64,000 bases of DNA, taken from positions 1,173,190,670 through 1,173,254,669 of the forward strand of contig OY728137.1 in the NCBI GenBank assembly GCA_963277665.1, written 5' to 3'. The notes beneath the pieces were generated by a model, which saw nothing but the letters and a program-made list of their open reading frames with translations, was not told where the DNA came from and searched no databases. Positions 61,561-64,000 of this stretch are shown in pieces (position 1 is the stretch's first letter; each line of letters opens with the position of its first letter). Source of the DNA: Viscum album (lineage: Eukaryota; Streptophyta; Magnoliopsida; Santalales; Viscaceae). The position numbers were made by a program, and so were the translations under genes.

Positions 61561-62783
61561 TGTCGGCCCTGGGTGAACATCCCACTTCAAAGCATTACAG
61601 ACTGTTTATGGGGATGCCAGTCCTATAATGTGGATATATAAAAGTAATTTCATAGATTCTAGGGAGATTAGTAAAATTTTAGATATAATGAGAGGCATTG
61701 TAACCAACCTTCCATACCAAAACTCTCGGAATACTCAATGAAGGAAATTGATGTTGAATTGATTGTGTGAGGAATCATGAAGCCCATTTCATATTTAGGA
61801 TACAATAGCCTACATCATTCCCCTACCAAAGCATTAACATAACCAATCGTTCTCTTTCCAACAACTTTACCATAGTGAAAAATAGGGAAATAATTAGGAT
61901 ATCGAAAGTGGGAAACTCACCTAAAACTGTTAAGGGTTGGACTCCCAAGATCGAGGTTAAAATATAATAAAAAGGGTCCAGAATTCCTCTTAGGGATATA
62001 CTTGGGTCATCTAAGAACTGATAGAAAATATGGAAGAATGTGGGGGATTAAGGGTATTTTAGAATATATAGGTGGTCTAGAAAATAGAAGACCTTGGTGC
62101 ATCCCCATACACAATTCCAGAGAATTACTAAAAAGGGAGGGGTCTATGGAATAATGGGAATGACCTTTCTATAATGAGGTTGGTCAAGGCATCCTATGAT
62201 AATTTCAGTTATATCTGTGATTAAGATCTAATAAAATAATATAAGGGGCCATGATATATTCTAGAGATCTATTTCGAAGAGCACAACTAGGAATGTGGCC
62301 TTATTACACAATCCAAATCCATGATTCCACTACCCCAAATTTGATAAAACCCCCAACCCCACCCCACCCCCAAAAAAAACTCACCCTTAGACACCATAAC
62401 ACAACCAAGGTGAAAATTCCTAATCCATGACCAAAATGGAAGAATAACCCAAACTCTCTCATGATCCCTAATGTCGTAGCCTACCAATCCACAGCATAGA
62501 ACTCCAAGGTTAATGTTGTGACCCTTATCCACAATGTAGCCATGACAAAAATGGATGTATCACCAAAATCCTCTCTACGCACCCCACCCCACCCCCCCCC
62601 CCCACAAACACACACACCATAACCAACCTATACACACCATAGTGGCACTCGTTTTGGTGAAAATGATCTCCTCTGCAGTAAAATCCCTAGAAAAACATAG
62701 TGATTGCCTCAAAATTTCCCTGAAACTGAAGTAACAACTCTCAAACATTAAAAAAATATAAAAATAGTAACCAGGATGTTACA
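61561..62783 (-). mobile_element. Element J: probable gypsy LTR fragment inserted in element H
   Basis: The right end reads on the minus strand TGTAACATCCTGGTTAC, preceded by 'gtgaggagaat', a purine tract: the start of a gypsy 3' LTR. The left end 'tgtcggccctgggtg' at 61561 is a guess from its TG. No second LTR, and no target duplication, was found. A C/A-rich tract lies at 62335-62370 and 62580-62620. Confidence 0.35.
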
Positions 62784-63370
62784 ATTCTCCTCACTATATG
62801 ACTTTTTTATCTCTGGGAAGTAATGTGGGAGAAAGATGCTCTAGAATCGTCATCTTGTGCATCCAGATGAAATTGAGTGAATAGTCCCATTAGGTTCAAC
62901 TATTCCATGGATTCGAAAATTTCATGTGGTGGAACGTTCCTAATAAGTGAATTAGTGGTGTAAACCTTCTCTTCCCTAGGGTGTAAGAAATTTCAAAATT
63001 GAATGTTTGAAGGTACTCTACCCACCACCTCTATCTAAGATTCATGTACTTCTAAGAAAAGATATTGCTCATACTATTATGTTAAAAAAAGATCATGAAA
63101 ATCTCTCCAGAAGATTGTGTCTCCAATACTTAAGCACATGCATATACGAAAAACTGATCAAACTTATTATAGGGGTAATTTTTATCTTGTGGATAATGTT
63201 GAAGAGATTCATAGGCCACAAAAATAAGTTTGACATTTTATAAAAATATATTGCTCACGCCACTTGTCATGTTTTTATTAAATATGAATCAAAATTCCCT
63301 TAGTTGTGCTTAGTTAAGCATCTCTTTTCATATTGATTGTAGTACGTATTCTGTTGGTCTTTTGGTATTA
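62784..63370. other. Unassigned sequence, perhaps interior remnant of element J
   Basis: Carries a 78-codon open frame (63007-63243) with no recognised motif. Somewhere before 63370 the native 3' part of element H resumes. Confidence 0.3.
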
Positions 63371-63419
63371 TTGGAATGTTTTTTTTTCAGGGCACTGGTA
63401 CAGAAGCTGCAGAAACTAG

Positions 63420-63961
63420 TGTTTTTTTTATAAATTTGTTTTTAGCGGCAGTTTTAATGGCCACTAACCGTAACCGGAATAATTCGTGGCGGTTAAAACT
63501 TCCGCTAAATATCGTTATTTTTCTATTAGCGGCAGTTTTAACCGTCGCTAAATGTCATCATTTTTCTATTAGCGGTAGTTATAACCGATGTTATGGTATT
63601 AAATTTATTGGCGGTTATAACCGCATCTAAAAATGCCCATCTTCCACAAGTAGTTCACAGTGGTTATGATTTTTTTAGCGGTGGTTTTACCGGAAGATAA
63701 AAAAAGTGAGCCCCTACCCTGGGAAAACCGCTGCTAAAAAACATCATAACCGCCCCTTAATAACATCATAACCACCGCAAACTGCGCAAACTGTTATGGT
63801 TACTATAAACCGCTACTAAATGGCTTTAACCGCTAGCAATAGTGTCCTGACACACAATTTAGCGGTGGTTTTTGGAAACCACCGCAAAAGCATATAGCGG
63901 CGGTTAAAACCGCCGCCATACCCAAAAATATCCACCGCAAACAGTCAATTTTCCTGTAGTG
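63420..63961. repeat. 3' subterminal repeat region of element H
   Basis: At least 15 copies, in both orientations, of a TAGCGG(C/T)(G/A)GTT unit and its complement AACCGCCGCTA, e.g. 'tttagcggcagttttaa' (63442), 'gtggcggttaaaacttccgc' (63487) and 'tagcggcggttaaaaccgcc' (63895). The left end of H has the same unit near 42820. Such arrays are the binding sites of the element's own protein in known CACTA families. Confidence 0.8.
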
Positions 63962-64000
63962 GTAGAACCTTTGTGATCCTATCAATAATATGAATCTGAT

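Larger units (their letters stand above)
42787..63961 (+). mobile_element. Element H: CACTA (En/Spm) transposon with both transposase genes, interrupted
   Basis: Ends are inverted: left CACTACAACATAAATTTCC, right read in reverse CACTACAGGAAAATTGAC. Imperfect 3-bp flanks are cta (42784-42786) and gta (63962-63964). Subterminal 'TAGCGGCGGTT' repeats lie at both ends. It encodes a TNPD-type transposase (45322-59406, split by element I) and a second, multi-exon gene (59460-61290), both on the + strand. About 10.3 kb of its 21.2 kb is the younger gypsy element I. It moves by cut and paste in active families; this copy carries stops in both genes. Confidence 0.85.

Overview
The window is plant nuclear DNA made almost wholly of transposable elements nested inside one another. 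I could support no host gene, structural RNA gene or CRISPR array. Evidence for a plant comes from the element families seen: SIRE-type and TAR/Tork-type Ty1/copia, Tekay-type and Tat/Athila-type Ty3/gypsy, an En/Spm (CACTA) element with both transposase genes, and a hAT-like small element. The depth of nesting and the AT-rich decay of nearly every coding region suggest a large, repeat-heavy angiosperm genome. The species cannot be told from this sequence alone.

Left half (1 to about 39 kb). A SIRE-type copia element on the + strand (element A) is split. Its gag end, protease and integrase N-terminus lie at 1-1725. Its integrase core, RT, RNase H and 3' LTR lie at about 33937-38610. Between them sits a minus-strand SIRE-like element B (1726 to about 33936) whose short interior codes for Gag but no visible Pol. 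The left LTR of B was opened by a Tat/Athila-type gypsy element C (about 1774-24613) that keeps gag and protease remnants but no RT or integrase. C in turn carries a minus-strand LTR fragment D (9503-11580) in its interior and a TAR/Tork-type copia element E (13568-23570) in its 3' LTR. The right LTR of B carries a hAT-like insertion F (32478-33681).

Right half (about 39-64 kb). A small CACTA-like non-autonomous element K (39075-40210) is cut by the 3' LTR (40211-42611) of a minus-strand chromodomain gypsy element G, whose interior runs off the right edge. A 21-kb CACTA element H (42787-63961) sits in the chromodomain-coding region of G. A complete Tekay-type gypsy element I (48452-58784) sits inside the transposase gene of H, with a 5-bp target duplication. 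Removing I and one duplication copy rejoins the transposase frame exactly. A further gypsy LTR piece J (about 61561-62783) lies near the 3' end of H.

No working gene set is present. The Pol, Gag and transposase regions all carry stops and frameshifts. The features most worth a second look are sequence structures within LTRs: an 89-codon ORF directly after a TATA box in the LTR of I, a tandem series of hairpins with one compensated stem in D, repeated 15-bp palindromes in the D/G LTR family, an ACGTG-like array in the LTR of A, and an 860-bp GC-rich island in the leader of E. I found nothing that I can claim as a new biological system.
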